The notes below the pieces were generated by a model that worked only from the letters and a program-made list of their open reading frames with translations, did no database searches and was not told where the DNA came from. This document shows positions 9,577 through 19,000 of a stretch of DNA of 64,000 nucleotides, in pieces (the stretch's first letter is position 1; each line of letters begins with the position of its first letter). The position numbers and the translations under genes were made by a program. This stretch comes from an uncultured Bacilli bacterium (GTDB lineage Bacteria; Bacillota_I; Bacilli_A; RF39; UBA660), in NCBI GenBank assembly GCA_910576925.1, contig CAJTKB010000002.1, forward strand, positions 1 through 64,000. The letters run 5' to 3'.

Positions 9577-10239
9577 TTATTTAGCGCCTCTTCCTTGTAA
9601 TACCGCAATAATTGTTCTAAAGAAAACTTTAATGTCTAATTTTAAAGATATATTTTTTGCATAGTATGCTTCTAATTCGACTCTCTCTTCATATGTTGTA
9701 CAACTTCTACCATTGCAAGCCCACCAACCTGTAAGTCCTGGAAGTACAGATAATACTAAATCCTTCTTATCTTTAAAATATTCAAGTTCTTTTTCCAAAA
9801 CTGGTCTAGGCCCAATAAGTGACATTTCGCCTTTTAAGATATTGAAAAGTTGTGGAATTTCATCAAGAGATGTTTTTCTAAGAATTTTACCAAATTTTGT
9901 AACTCTTGGATCATTATCTAATTTATAATTTTTCTTAAACTCTATCATTTGCTCTTCAGTAAAGTATTTAGAAAAATTATCAGCATCACTAACCATTGTT
10001 CTAAACTTATAGAGATATATTTCTACTCCATCTTTACCAACTCTCTTATGTTTATAGATAACTGGTCCTTTAGAACTTATCTTTATAAATAATGCTATAA
10101 CCAAAAATATAGGACTTAATATGATTATAGAAACAAATACAATAATAAAATCAATCAATCTTTTAAATTTAACATAAATATCCTTCGAAATTGTAATTTT
10201 TTCAGGTACAAGTTCTAAACCTAAAGCCTCACTATTCAT
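9577..10239 (-). CDS. Polyprenyl-phosphate sugar-1-phosphate transferase (initiating transferase)
   Basis: A 220-residue monotopic membrane enzyme that would load the first sugar-phosphate onto undecaprenyl phosphate. One hydrophobic segment (about residues 30-52) is followed by the bacterial sugar transferase domain: SKGPVIYKHKRVGKDG, YKFRTM, RKTSLDEIPQLFNILKGEMSLIGPRPV and PGLTGWWACNGRS. All hallmark residues of the PssY/WcaJ C-terminal domain are present. It is first in the operon, 31 bp after a strong promoter's -10 box. The donor (galactose, glucose or bacillosamine type) is not determinable. Confidence 0.9.
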   Translation of the reverse strand: MNSEALGLELVPEKITISKDIYVKFKRLIDFIIVFVSIIILSPIFLVIALFIKISSKGPVIYKHKRVGKDGVEIYLYKFRTMVSDADNFSKYFTEEQMIEFKKNYKLDNDPRVTKFGKILRKTSLDEIPQLFNILKGEMSLIGPRPVLEKELEYFKDKKDLVLSVLPGLTGWWACNGRSCTTYEERVELEAYYAKNISLKLDIKVFFRTIIAVLQGRGAK

Positions 10240-10269
10240 CTCTATTCCCCCTTATCAATTAGTGGCTAT

Positions 10270-10298
10270 ATTATACCACAAAATTGATAATTTGTAAA
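10270..10298 (-). promoter_or_regulatory. Promoter of the exopolysaccharide operon
   Basis: Minus strand: TTTACA (10298-10293), a 17-nt spacer and a perfect TATAAT (10275-10270), just upstream of the sugar-transferase start at 10239. Confidence 0.8.
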
Positions 10299-10314
10299 GA
10301 AAAACAGTAATAAT

Positions 10315-10425
10315 TTATTTCATATCAATATTATCACATATCTTTGAAAGTTTTAAAGAACAAAAAATAAACAATAAAATTACACTCAAAACAATTATCG
10401 AAAGTATTCCAAATATTTTAATAAT
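10315..10425 (-). CDS. Very small membrane protein with an apparent ATT start
   Basis: A 36-residue frame encodes one hydrophobic helix (about residues 4-24) followed by a short polar tail (SLKLSKICDNIDMK). A perfect GAGGAGG ribosome site precedes two consecutive ATT codons at 10425-10420 with good spacing. No ATG, GTG or TTG is available near it, so initiation would be at ATT. This is otherwise a 340-bp gap between the sugar transferase and mraY. The gene is not assigned to a family; the strong ribosome site and the hydrophobic-then-charged design are the support. Confidence 0.45.
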   Translation of the reverse strand: MIKIFGILSIIVLSVILLFIFCSLKLSKICDNIDMK

Positions 10426-10582
10426 GATAACCTCCTCTATCTGACAACAATATAATTATCATTGTCTTCTACTCTCTACTATTTAAGTATAACATATTTT
10501 ATAAATTAAAAAACAAAATTTTAAAACATTATAAATAAATTTTATATCTATTTATAAAAAAATTTATAGCTATCACTTTTTT

Positions 10583-11563
10583 CTATAACCATACACCAAA
10601 TATTATTCCTGACATTGCAAGAACTAGTCCAAATATCCAAAACATTTTTACTATATCTTGCTCTTTCCAACCTAATTTTTCAAAATGATGATGAATAGGA
10701 GTCATTAAAAAAACCTTTCTATGAAATACTTGTACTGCTATTGATTGAATAATAACAGATAAAGTTTCAACAACAAATACACCGGCAACTACTACCAAAG
10801 TAAGTTCTCTATGAGTTAAAATAGCTATGGCACCCATTGTTCCTCCTAAAGTAAGACTACCAGTATCTCCCATAAATATCTTTGCTGGATAAGTATTAAA
10901 TACTAAAAAACCTAGTAAACTTCCACATAAAACTAAAGAAAATATTCCAAGATCCTCATATCCTACCATTAAAGAAATAAGAGCAAAAGCAATAAATGCA
11001 ATCGCAGAAAGACCACCAGCTAGTCCATCAAGACCATCAGTCAAATTAACAGCATTACTAGAACCAACTAACACAAGCAAAATAAATATTCCATATATAA
11101 AGCCAAGTTCCAAATCAATATGAAGTGTTCCAACAGTAAAAGCGGTTTGTCCTCCATTTTTCATATAAATATAGAAAAAAACAATTGCAATTAAGACCTG
11201 CATAAATAATTTTTGATAGGTTGTAAGTCCTTCGTTATTTTTCTTTTTTATTGATAAATAATCATCTAAAAATCCTATTAAAGCATGACCTATAAAAACA
11301 ATAAATACAATTCCAAGATTTGATGTATAAGGAACCTTTTTAGTAACTAAAAGAGAGAGCATAGTTATAAGTGTAGAAAAAATAAAAATTAGTCCCCCCA
11401 TAGTTGGAGTTCCTTCTTTTTTTCTATGACTTTCTCCTACAAAGACACTAATTTTTTGACCTATATGCATTTTTTTTAACATTGGTATTAATATAACACC
11501 AAGTAAACTAGCAAACAAAAAGCCAATCATTACTGCAAAAACTGCCTTGGTTAATAATAGCAT
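10583..11563 (-). CDS. mraY: Phospho-N-acetylmuramoyl-pentapeptide-transferase
   Basis: A 326-residue integral membrane enzyme that makes lipid I from UDP-MurNAc-pentapeptide and undecaprenyl phosphate. The conserved motifs are all visible: HRKKEGTPTMGG near the N-terminus, FLDDYLSI (catalytic Asp pair), NLTDGLDGLA, FMGDTGSL and the C-terminal MTPIHHHFE. About ten hydrophobic segments match the family. It follows the PBP gene, a fragment of the usual division and cell-wall gene order. Confidence 0.97.
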   Translation of the reverse strand: MLLLTKAVFAVMIGFLFASLLGVILIPMLKKMHIGQKISVFVGESHRKKEGTPTMGGLIFIFSTLITMLSLLVTKKVPYTSNLGIVFIVFIGHALIGFLDDYLSIKKKNNEGLTTYQKLFMQVLIAIVFFYIYMKNGGQTAFTVGTLHIDLELGFIYGIFILLVLVGSSNAVNLTDGLDGLAGGLSAIAFIAFALISLMVGYEDLGIFSLVLCGSLLGFLVFNTYPAKIFMGDTGSLTLGGTMGAIAILTHRELTLVVVAGVFVVETLSVIIQSIAVQVFHRKVFLMTPIHHHFEKLGWKEQDIVKMFWIFGLVLAMSGIIFGVWL

Positions 11564-11651
11564 AAAACCACTCCATTTCTACTTATAGTAGTATAACATA
11601 TATACTTTCAAGAAAAAACTAGAAAAACGTCAATATACATAACTTTACATA

Positions 11652-13559
11652 TTACTCACCTAATAGAAGTCTAACCATAGTTCCTTCTTCAACACTAGTA
11701 CCAGCTTCTGGTGATTGTCCAACAACTTTTTCTCCACTACCAGCATATTCAATTGTAAAAGTAGTTAAAGCTTTTTTAGCCTCATCTACGCTCATTCCAA
11801 CTACATTAGGAACTTTATATACTACTTTATCTGACCATTCAAGATCTTTTTCGATTTGATTTTTTTGTCTCTCAATTCCTAATGCATCAATAATATCTAA
11901 TAAAATCCTTCTAGCAATAGGTGTCGTTGTATAACTTGAAAGCATTGCAGTATGTTTAGGATTATCTATTGCAAGATAAAATACAGCTTCAGGATCATTA
12001 GCAGGCACAATTGACATAAATGACATAATATAATTATTAACTAAATATTGACCATTCTCAACCTTTTGAGCTGTTCCAGTTTTTCCACCTATTCTATAAC
12101 CATCAATATATGCAGAACGTCCTCCTCCTAAAGCTACAACATTCTCAAGAGCTCTTCTCATAATATTAGAGGTCTTTTTACTTATAACTTTTCTAACTAA
12201 TTTTTTATTATTTTCTTTTATAACATTTCCTGATTCCTTCTCTAAAATATTTTTCACAACATAAGGAGTATATAAATTCCCACCATTAACAACTGCTGAT
12301 ACTGCTGTTACTTGTTGAATTGGAGTAACACTTATTCCTTGACCAAAAGCTGTAGTTGCAAGTTCTATATTACCAACTCTTGATAACGGAAATATTATTC
12401 CCTTTCCTTCTCCACTTAAATCAACTCCTGTTTGAGCACCAAAACCAAATTTATCAAGATAAGAAAATAATCTATCTTTTCCAAGTTCCTGCCCCATTTT
12501 TACAAATCCTGGGTTACAAGAATTTTGAAGAACTTCCATAAAAGTTTGAGCTCCATGTCCACCAGCCTTCCAGCATTTTATTACAGCAGTATCAACTTTA
12601 ACCTTACCAGCATCATAAAAATGATCATTATCAAGGTCTACTACTCCTTCCTCAACAGCTGCAGCAGTAGTTATAATCTTTTGAGTGGAACCAGGCTCAT
12701 ACGTTGCCCATATTGGCAAATTACGGCTTAATACTTCCTGCGAATACTGTTGATAATTATTAGGATCAAAATTAGGCCTACTACTCATTCCATAAATCTC
12801 ACCAGTATTAGGATTCATAACAATAGCAAGAGCCATATCAGGAGAAAACATATCAACAACATTATCAAGCTCCCTTTCTAATGACTGTTGAATATTAATA
12901 TCAATAGTTAATTGTATATCCATTCCATCTTGAGGTTCTAAATAAACATCAGCTAAATCAAGTTTATTACCCTTAGCATCAGAAAAATATTTAATAGCAC
13001 CACTTTCTCCTGTTAGATATTTATCATACTGAAGTTCAAGTCCAGATAACCCCTGATTATCAATGCCAACATAACCTAAAACGTGTGATAAAAGAGCTCC
13101 ATATGGATAGTTTCTCTTAGACTCTTTAACAAGATAAACACCATCTAACTTTAAATCACTTATTTTCTGAGCTATTTCATAACTAAGTCTTCTTCCTTCT
13201 GGATGTACTCTTTCAATGGAAGTAACTTTACTAACATGAGCATACATCTCTTTATAACTAACACCTAAAATCTCTGAAAGTTTTGTAGCAGCATCCTTCT
13301 TATCTTTAATTTGATTAGGTACAACTACAAGAGAAGTTGTAGTTAAGTTATCTGCAAGAACTACTCCATTTCTATCAAGTATTCTCCCTCTATTAGCTTC
13401 AACTGGTAAATCTCTACTCCACAAATCATTCGCAAGAGCAGATAATTTCTTATAATCAAATATTTGAACATAAAATACTTTTAGTATTATTAAAAAAAAT
13501 GCTAAAAATAGAAAAAGTACAAATATTTTAATTCTCTTATCTATATTTTTTAAGAACAT
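11652..13559 (-). CDS. Class B penicillin-binding protein with a PASTA domain (FtsI/PBP2 type)
   Basis: 635 residues. One N-terminal membrane helix (about 10-32) is followed by a dimerisation domain (DRNGVVLADN) and a transpeptidase domain with the three active-site motifs: S-T-Q-K within YEPGSTQK, S-C-N, and KTG within GGKTGTAQK. The last 60 residues form one PASTA domain (VPNVVGMSVDEAKKAL). It crosslinks septal peptidoglycan. The gene lies next to mraY as in the dcw cluster. Both FtsI and SpoVD share this architecture, so no finer name is given. Confidence 0.93.
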   Translation of the reverse strand: MFLKNIDKRIKIFVLFLFLAFFLIILKVFYVQIFDYKKLSALANDLWSRDLPVEANRGRILDRNGVVLADNLTTTSLVVVPNQIKDKKDAATKLSEILGVSYKEMYAHVSKVTSIERVHPEGRRLSYEIAQKISDLKLDGVYLVKESKRNYPYGALLSHVLGYVGIDNQGLSGLELQYDKYLTGESGAIKYFSDAKGNKLDLADVYLEPQDGMDIQLTIDINIQQSLERELDNVVDMFSPDMALAIVMNPNTGEIYGMSSRPNFDPNNYQQYSQEVLSRNLPIWATYEPGSTQKIITTAAAVEEGVVDLDNDHFYDAGKVKVDTAVIKCWKAGGHGAQTFMEVLQNSCNPGFVKMGQELGKDRLFSYLDKFGFGAQTGVDLSGEGKGIIFPLSRVGNIELATTAFGQGISVTPIQQVTAVSAVVNGGNLYTPYVVKNILEKESGNVIKENNKKLVRKVISKKTSNIMRRALENVVALGGGRSAYIDGYRIGGKTGTAQKVENGQYLVNNYIMSFMSIVPANDPEAVFYLAIDNPKHTAMLSSYTTTPIARRILLDIIDALGIERQKNQIEKDLEWSDKVVYKVPNVVGMSVDEAKKALTTFTIEYAGSGEKVVGQSPEAGTSVEEGTMVRLLLGE

Positions 13560-13674
13560 AATATCACCTAATGATAGATATGAACCAAAAACAAAAAAAA
13601 GAACATTTATGTAAAAACAAAAAGTTCCAAAATTTGCAAAAATTATATTTAATACATATTAAGATTACTAATCT

Positions 13675-14148
13675 TTAATTCTTATATTTTCCTACAGAAC
13701 TGTTAGATTTAACATAAGCAGTATTTTTATTTACTTGTTCTAAAACCTTTTTAGTATATAACACTAAATCAGTTTTACCAGTCTCTTCAATTCTTACTAG
13801 TTTAGAATTTTCTCTATTACTCCTATTTTTTAAATAATAATTATTATGTTGTCTTACCAAAATGTCAAACCTATTTATATAAGTATTATACTTTTCAATT
13901 TTTTCTACTAATCTCTTACATAAGAAAGAACTATCTGCTTTATCCCTAATATGTGAAAATATATTTTCCAACTCTTTATCTGTAAAACTACTTTTTTCAG
14001 GAAGTAAATCTGGAAAAACACAACGTATTTGTAAATATAAAATATCATTTATTATTACATTTCTTAACATATTTAAATACTCTTGTCTATCTAAATAGCC
14101 TATTTCTGGAAAATCTTTATTGTCATTTTCATTCACATTATCATTCAT
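13675..14148 (-). CDS. Unrecognised small soluble protein
   Basis: A 157-residue hydrophilic protein with no membrane segment and an acidic, Asn-rich start. The middle is predicted mostly helical, with scattered charged residues and a single Cys pair far apart. An AATCCCCTCC-type ribosome site (GGAGGGGATT on the coding strand) precedes the ATG at 14148. It sits between khpA-rpsP and the PBP gene without obvious operon linkage. I do not recognise the family. Confidence 0.6.
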   Translation of the reverse strand: MNDNVNENDNKDFPEIGYLDRQEYLNMLRNVIINDILYLQIRCVFPDLLPEKSSFTDKELENIFSHIRDKADSSFLCKRLVEKIEKYNTYINRFDILVRQHNNYYLKNRSNRENSKLVRIEETGKTDLVLYTKKVLEQVNKNTAYVKSNSSVGKYKN

Positions 14149-14235
14149 TTAATCCCCTCCTTTATACGTTTCAAGATTATAACATAAAAATTGAAAAAGC
14201 ACAAGATTTTTCTCACATTTCCACAATTTCCCAAA

Positions 14236-14284
14236 CAAAAAACTATTAATAAATATTTTTATTAAATTATATATTTATTAATAG
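14236..14284 (-). terminator. Terminator downstream of khpA
   Basis: A 14-bp perfect stem (CTATTAATAAATAT with ATATTTATTAATAG) is followed by a U tract in the minus-strand RNA, 25 bp past the khpA stop. Confidence 0.8.
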
Positions 14285-14308
14285 CATATTATTATCAGCA
14301 AACAAACT

Positions 14309-14554
14309 TTAACATTTTTCTATTTCAAACTTAACATATTGATTATTTTTCAATGAACTTGCTTCCTGTAAAAGTGTTCTAATCGCATTAATTACTTTGC
14401 CATCTTTCCCAATAACCCTACCAATGTCAGCTTCATTTACTTTAGCTATAAGCACGATAACTCTATCGTCACTTTCATTCATTTCTACTACAACACTATC
14501 TGTATAAAAAACGATAGATTTAATCAAAAATTCAGCTAATTCTTTTAAACTCAT
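14309..14554 (-). CDS. khpA: KH-domain RNA-binding protein KhpA
   Basis: An 81-residue single KH-domain protein. The GxxG loop lies in VIGKDGKVINAIRTLL, preceded by EADIGRVIGK. This is the family that binds RNA globally together with KhpB in Gram-positives and influences cell elongation. It starts 3 bp after the rpsP stop, the canonical rpsP-khpA pairing, and is followed by a terminator. Confidence 0.95.
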   Translation of the reverse strand: MSLKELAEFLIKSIVFYTDSVVVEMNESDDRVIVLIAKVNEADIGRVIGKDGKVINAIRTLLQEASSLKNNQYVKFEIEKC

Positions 14555-14557
14555 ATA

Positions 14558-14833
14558 TTATTTTACCTTTTTATTTTTAGAGTCAGCAAATTTTTTCATA
14601 ATTCCAGCTTTACTAAATAAATTTCTAACAGTATCAGTTGGAATAGCTCCAGTATTTAACCATTTTAGTGCAACTTCTTCATTTATCTTAGTTTCAGTTT
14701 CATCACAAGGATAATAATTTCCTATTAACTCTAAATATTCTCCATCTCTTCTTGCACGTGAATCTGTTGCAACTATTCTATATCTAGGATGTCCTTTAGC
14801 ACCCATTCTTGTTAATCTTATTTTAACTGCCAT
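14558..14833 (-). CDS. rpsP: Ribosomal protein bS16
   Basis: A 91-residue small-subunit protein. The start [20 protein letters not shown] and [12 protein letters not shown] are diagnostic. The ATG at 14833 has a GGAGGAA ribosome site; an in-frame ATG at 14848 would place the site inside the gene. It shares a promoter with khpA. The C-terminal tail ends in [12 protein letters not shown]. Confidence 0.97.
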   Translation of the reverse strand: MAVKIRLTRMGAKGHPRYRIVATDSRARRDGEYLELIGNYYPCDETETKINEEVALKWLNTGAIPTDTVRNLFSKAGIMKKFADSKNKKVK

Positions 14834-14863
14834 ATTAAATTCCTCCATTTCTAAATCAACTAT

Positions 14864-14892
14864 AGAATATCACAACTCAATCTAGCTGTCAA
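14864..14892 (-). promoter_or_regulatory. Promoter of rpsP-khpA
   Basis: Minus strand: perfect TTGACA (14892-14887), a 17-nt spacer and TATTCT (14869-14864), about 30 bp before the rpsP start. Confidence 0.8.
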
Positions 14893-14953
14893 CATATTTT
14901 GGTTAACACATTTAAAGATGCTATTTATCTAATTTCAATACTAAAAAAATAAA

Positions 14954-15415
14954 TCAATTTAAATTATCTGTAGAGCCAAAGCCACCAGTTCTATTTCCTG
15001 TAGCATTATCTAAATCTACCAGCAAATATTTTTGAAATATTACTTGTCCTATTACATCACCCTTATGAATAACTATTTCTTCATTTTTTATATTATAATA
15101 TTGAAAATAAAAATGTCCTTCATTTGTTTCATTATTATAATAATCCTTATCAATTATGCCAACACTATTAGCCATTACAAGTCCCTTTTTAGGTCCACTA
15201 CTTCTATTCAACAGCATATAAAACTCATCATCCATACAATAAGCTTTTAAACCAGTAGGAATTAGTGTTGGTTTTTCACCTAATTTAAACGGTGGTATAA
15301 CAACATCCTCTGCTGCTTGAACATCATATGCTGCAGCAAATTTCGTACTCCTAACAGGTAGATTTATTCCTTTATTTTTATACTCTTCTACTATTTCAAA
15401 ACCTCTTTTTCTCAT
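14954..15415 (-). CDS. dut: Trimeric dUTPase family protein
   Basis: 153 residues. Hydrolyses dUTP to dUMP, keeping uracil out of DNA. The five dUTPase motifs are visible in order: AAYDVQAAED (motif 1, AGYDL in most members), NRSSGPKKG (2), VGIIDKDYY (3), GDVIGQVIFQK (4) and GGFGSTD at the C-terminus (5). Length is typical. The motif-3 region is somewhat longer than in E. coli, with an insert around NNETNEGHFYFQ. It is a monocistronic host gene with about 100 bp to rpsP. Confidence 0.88.
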   Translation of the reverse strand: MRKRGFEIVEEYKNKGINLPVRSTKFAAAYDVQAAEDVVIPPFKLGEKPTLIPTGLKAYCMDDEFYMLLNRSSGPKKGLVMANSVGIIDKDYYNNETNEGHFYFQYYNIKNEEIVIHKGDVIGQVIFQKYLLVDLDNATGNRTGGFGSTDNLN

Positions 15416-15593
15416 ATTTCTTCTCCTTCAATATCTTATTATTATCTATATATAAAATTTTCTTATTTTCCTTGTTATCCCAAATATATCCTACATAACA
15501 GCAAATACTTTTATTTATGTATCAAAAATAAAAATCTAGAAAAAGATCAACTAATAGAAAAAAATGGAAAACCAATAAAATCGATATAAACTA

Positions 15594-15623
15594 TTTACAT
15601 AATGTATACATTTATGATATATT
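15594..15623 (+). promoter_or_regulatory. Plus-strand promoter for a candidate small RNA
   Basis: TTTACA at 15594-15599, an 18-nt spacer and TATATT at 15618-15623. No protein gene follows on this strand; a set of hairpins ending in a terminator does. Confidence 0.5.
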
Positions 15624-15627
15624 TTAA

Positions 15628-15745
15628 TAGCTAACAGATATCACAATGTTAGCATAATATTTATTTTCTGTTTTCTTTTTTTATATTACTATACTCCTTT
15701 TAGTGAGTATACTCTATTAGCCATATGACTAATAGAGTTTTTTTA
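15628..15745 (+). ncRNA. Candidate structured small RNA, about 118 nt
   Basis: The 367-bp gap between dut and the next minus-strand gene contains a plus-strand unit with no ORF of note. A promoter-like pair is followed by hairpin 1 (GCTAACA 15630-15636 with TGTTAGC 15647-15653), a pyrimidine-rich single-stranded stretch, hairpin 2 (TATACTC 15690-15696 with GAGTATA 15705-15711) and a strong terminator. The layout of promoter, two perfect 7-bp stems, a T-rich linker and a terminator is that of an independent small RNA. It does not look like tmRNA, 6S, SRP or RNase P RNA. Confidence 0.5.
15711..15744 (+). terminator. Terminator of the candidate small RNA
   Basis: A 10-bp perfect stem (ACTCTATTAG 15711-15720 with CTAATAGAGT 15729-15738) is followed by seven T on the plus strand only. 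Confidence 0.8.
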
Positions 15746-15782
15746 ATTAAAAGAAGATTTATATCATATCAATATAAACCTA

Positions 15783-16031
15783 TCATTTTAAAACTACATA
15801 TATAATATAAGATATAATTCCTATAAAAGAAAGAATAGCAATAACCATCAAAATTTTTCTTCTATTATTCCTCTTTTTAAAAATAAATGAATTTTCTTTA
15901 AAAAGTTTTTTCCTATCTCCATATTTTTTTAAATAATTTTTATTAAGAGGATTACTATAATTTAATTCTCCACATCTTAAACAACAACGCTCTTCTTCTT
16001 TCATTTCATTACCACATTTAGGACATTTCAT
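15783..16031 (-). CDS. Zinc-ribbon, tail-anchored membrane protein
   Basis: 82 residues. The N-terminus reads MKCPKCGNEMKEEERCCLRCGEL, a CxxC...CxxC zinc ribbon. A basic linker (KKLFKENSFIFKKRNNRRK) follows, and one C-terminal helix (about residues 60-80) ends the protein. Proteins of this layout are common in Firmicutes; function is unknown. It is about 45 bp upstream of polC on the same strand (it precedes base 16077 in the map but is transcribed after polC), so it may be the last gene of the polC unit. Confidence 0.75.
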   Translation of the reverse strand: MKCPKCGNEMKEEERCCLRCGELNYSNPLNKNYLKKYGDRKKLFKENSFIFKKRNNRRKILMVIAILSFIGIISYIIYVVLK

Positions 16032-16076
16032 TAGTTATCTCTCCTATTCTCTTTTATTATAACATCTAATATTATT

Positions 16077-19000
16077 TTAGAAAAGAGAGAGTTGATTAGA
16101 ATCTGGAAGATCTGCAAGTATACCCATATCACTCATTTTAGCTATCAAGGTTTGTGATACTTTTCCTCTAGTTTGTACATCTTCTTTACTAATAAAGTTA
16201 CGCTCCTTACGTTCTTTTACAATAGTCGCCGCAACAGTAGTACCAAGTCCATCAATAGTAGAAAATGGTGGTATCAATGTATATTCGTCATCCTCTTTTT
16301 TTATAAATTTTGTTGCTTCACTTTTTTCAAGATCGATATTTGCAAACTTTATACCACGACAAACTGCTTCAAGTGCAATCTTCAAAGTTTCTATAATATT
16401 AGTTTCTTTATTAGTAGCTTCAAATCCTTTATTTTGTAAATCATTAAGTCTCTCTCTTATAGCATCTTCTCCTTTAATCATCGCTTCAATATCAAAATCA
16501 TCAACTCTAATAGAGAAAAATGCAGCATAATAATTATATGGTTGATAAAGTTTAAACCAAGCTATACGTATAGCACTCATAACATAAGCACAAGCATGAG
16601 CCTTAGGAAACATATACTTAATCTTATGACAAGACTCTATATACCAATCAGGAATATTAGCCTCTTTCATCATTTGAGCCCAATTCTGCCAAGTAGCAGG
16701 ATCTTTGGAAGGTTTTCCTTTACGAACAAACTCCATAATTTTAAAAGCAATCTTTGGTTCCATTCCCCAATTCATCAAGCTAACCATAATATCATCACGA
16801 CAACCAATAACTTCTTTAAATGGAACTATTCCTTTTTCAATTAACTCTGAGGCATTCCCAGCCCAAACATCAGTTCCGTGAGAAAGTCCCGATATTTTAA
16901 CAAGTTCGGAGAAAGTTTTTGGCTTTGTTTCCTGAAGCATTGCAATAACAAACTTAGTACCAAGCTCAGGAAGTCCCAAAGTACCAGTTGGACACATAAT
17001 TTGCTCTTCAGTAACCCCCAAAGCTTCAGGACTAGATAAAAGTGAAAACACCTTAGTATCATCCATAGGAATAGTAGTAACATCAACTCCAGACAAATCC
17101 TGAAGCATTCTAAGTACTGTCGGATCATCGTGTCCTAGAATATCTAGTTTTAATACATCTTGATCAATTGCATGATAATCAAAATGAGTAGTACGCCATT
17201 CTGCCGTTACTTCATCTGCTGGAAATTGAAATGGAGTAAAATCAAAGACATCCATATACTTTGGAATAACTACAATTCCCCCTGGATGCTGTCCTGTTGT
17301 TCTCTTAACACCAGTACAACCAATAGCAAGTCTTTCCACCTCAGCATTCCTAATATCAACTATACCATGCTCTTCAGCCCAACCTCTAACATAACCAAAA
17401 GCTGTTTTTTCAGCAACTGTACCAATAGTACCAGCTCTATAAACATTATCCTCTCCAAACAACACTTTAGTATAAGCATGCGCACTAGCCTGATTATCAC
17501 CAGAAAAATTAAGATCTATATCAGGAACTTTATCACAATTAAATCCCAAGAAAGTGGCAAAAGGCATATCTTGTCCCTCTTTTCCTAACTTCTCACCACA
17601 TTTTGGACAAATTTTATCTGGTAAATCATATCCACTAGCAAGTTCTTTTCCATAAGCTACACCATTCTCATCATTAAATTCAGAATATTTACAATTATAA
17701 CAAAGATAATGAGCTGGAAGTGCATTAACTTCAGTTATCCCCATCATACAAGCAACAAAACTTGAACCAACTGAACCACGAGAACCAACTAGATATCCCT
17801 CATCATTTGAATGTTTAACAAGTTTTTGAGAAATCAAATAAATTACATCAAACCCTCCACCAATAATTCCCTTCAATTCGGATTTAATTCTATCTTCTAT
17901 ATTTTGAGGAAGTGGATTACCATACATACTATGTGCCTTATCATATACCATATTACGAACAATTTCACTACAATTTTCTATTTTTGGAGAAAAAGGAATA
18001 CCACCTGTATCAATTATTACTTCAATATCTTGAGCCATATCAAGTATTTTATTCGAGTTTTCTATAACTAATTTTTTTATTAAATTTGAATCATCTAAAA
18101 ATTTAAAATTTTCTAACATTTCTTCAGTAGTTCTCAAATGATTACTTGGAATGTCTTTAATTCCATTACGTGCTAGCGGATGCCTTCCTCCACCTGGTAC
18201 TTTCTGATTTACAATTATCTCCCTATAAATTTTATCATCTCTTTTTATATGATGAACATCTCCTGTTGCCACAATAATTTTTCCAGCTTCCTCTGTCGTC
18301 CTAATAATCTTTTTAAGATGTTCTGAAAGCTCATACTCATTTGTAAAATCATTACTTTGTATTAAATGATTGTAACATTCTAAAGGTTGAACTTCAACAT
18401 AATCATAAAATCTAATAATATTAGTAAGTTCTTCTTCACTTTTACTTCTAGCTTCTCTAAACACTTCAGACTCATAGCAACCACTTCCAATTAAAATACC
18501 ATTTCTATTTTTTTCAATTTCACTTCGAAGAATTCTAGGTGTCTTATAAAGATATTTAGTATTAGCAAGTGATATTAATCTAAACATATTTTTAAGTCCG
18601 ATCTTATTTAGTGCCAAAATATTTATATGATAACTTTTTCCGTATTTATGAATTTCATCTTTACTAACAAGAGTATCAAGTTGATCCATTCTCTCAATAT
18701 TACGATTATCGAGCTTTTTTAACATTTTATGAAAAACTAATGCTGTTCCTTCAGCATCATAATCACCTCTATGATGACAATCTTCATCCCAAGGAACATC
18801 ATATCTTTTAATAATCGCAGAAAGTGAATGTCTAGAGTAATTATTATCAAGAGTACGTGAAAGCTCTAATGTATCAATTACTGGATTAGTATATTCACCT
18901 AAATTATACTTTCTATAGCACATTTCCAAAAATGAAACATCAAACTTTGCATTGTGAGCCACCATAGGTAAATCCCCAAACCATTCAATAAATCTTTTTA

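Noticed and set aside
16841..17588. 95- and 142-residue frames in polC (minus and plus)
   Set aside because: Out-of-frame shadows of the conserved polymerase core.
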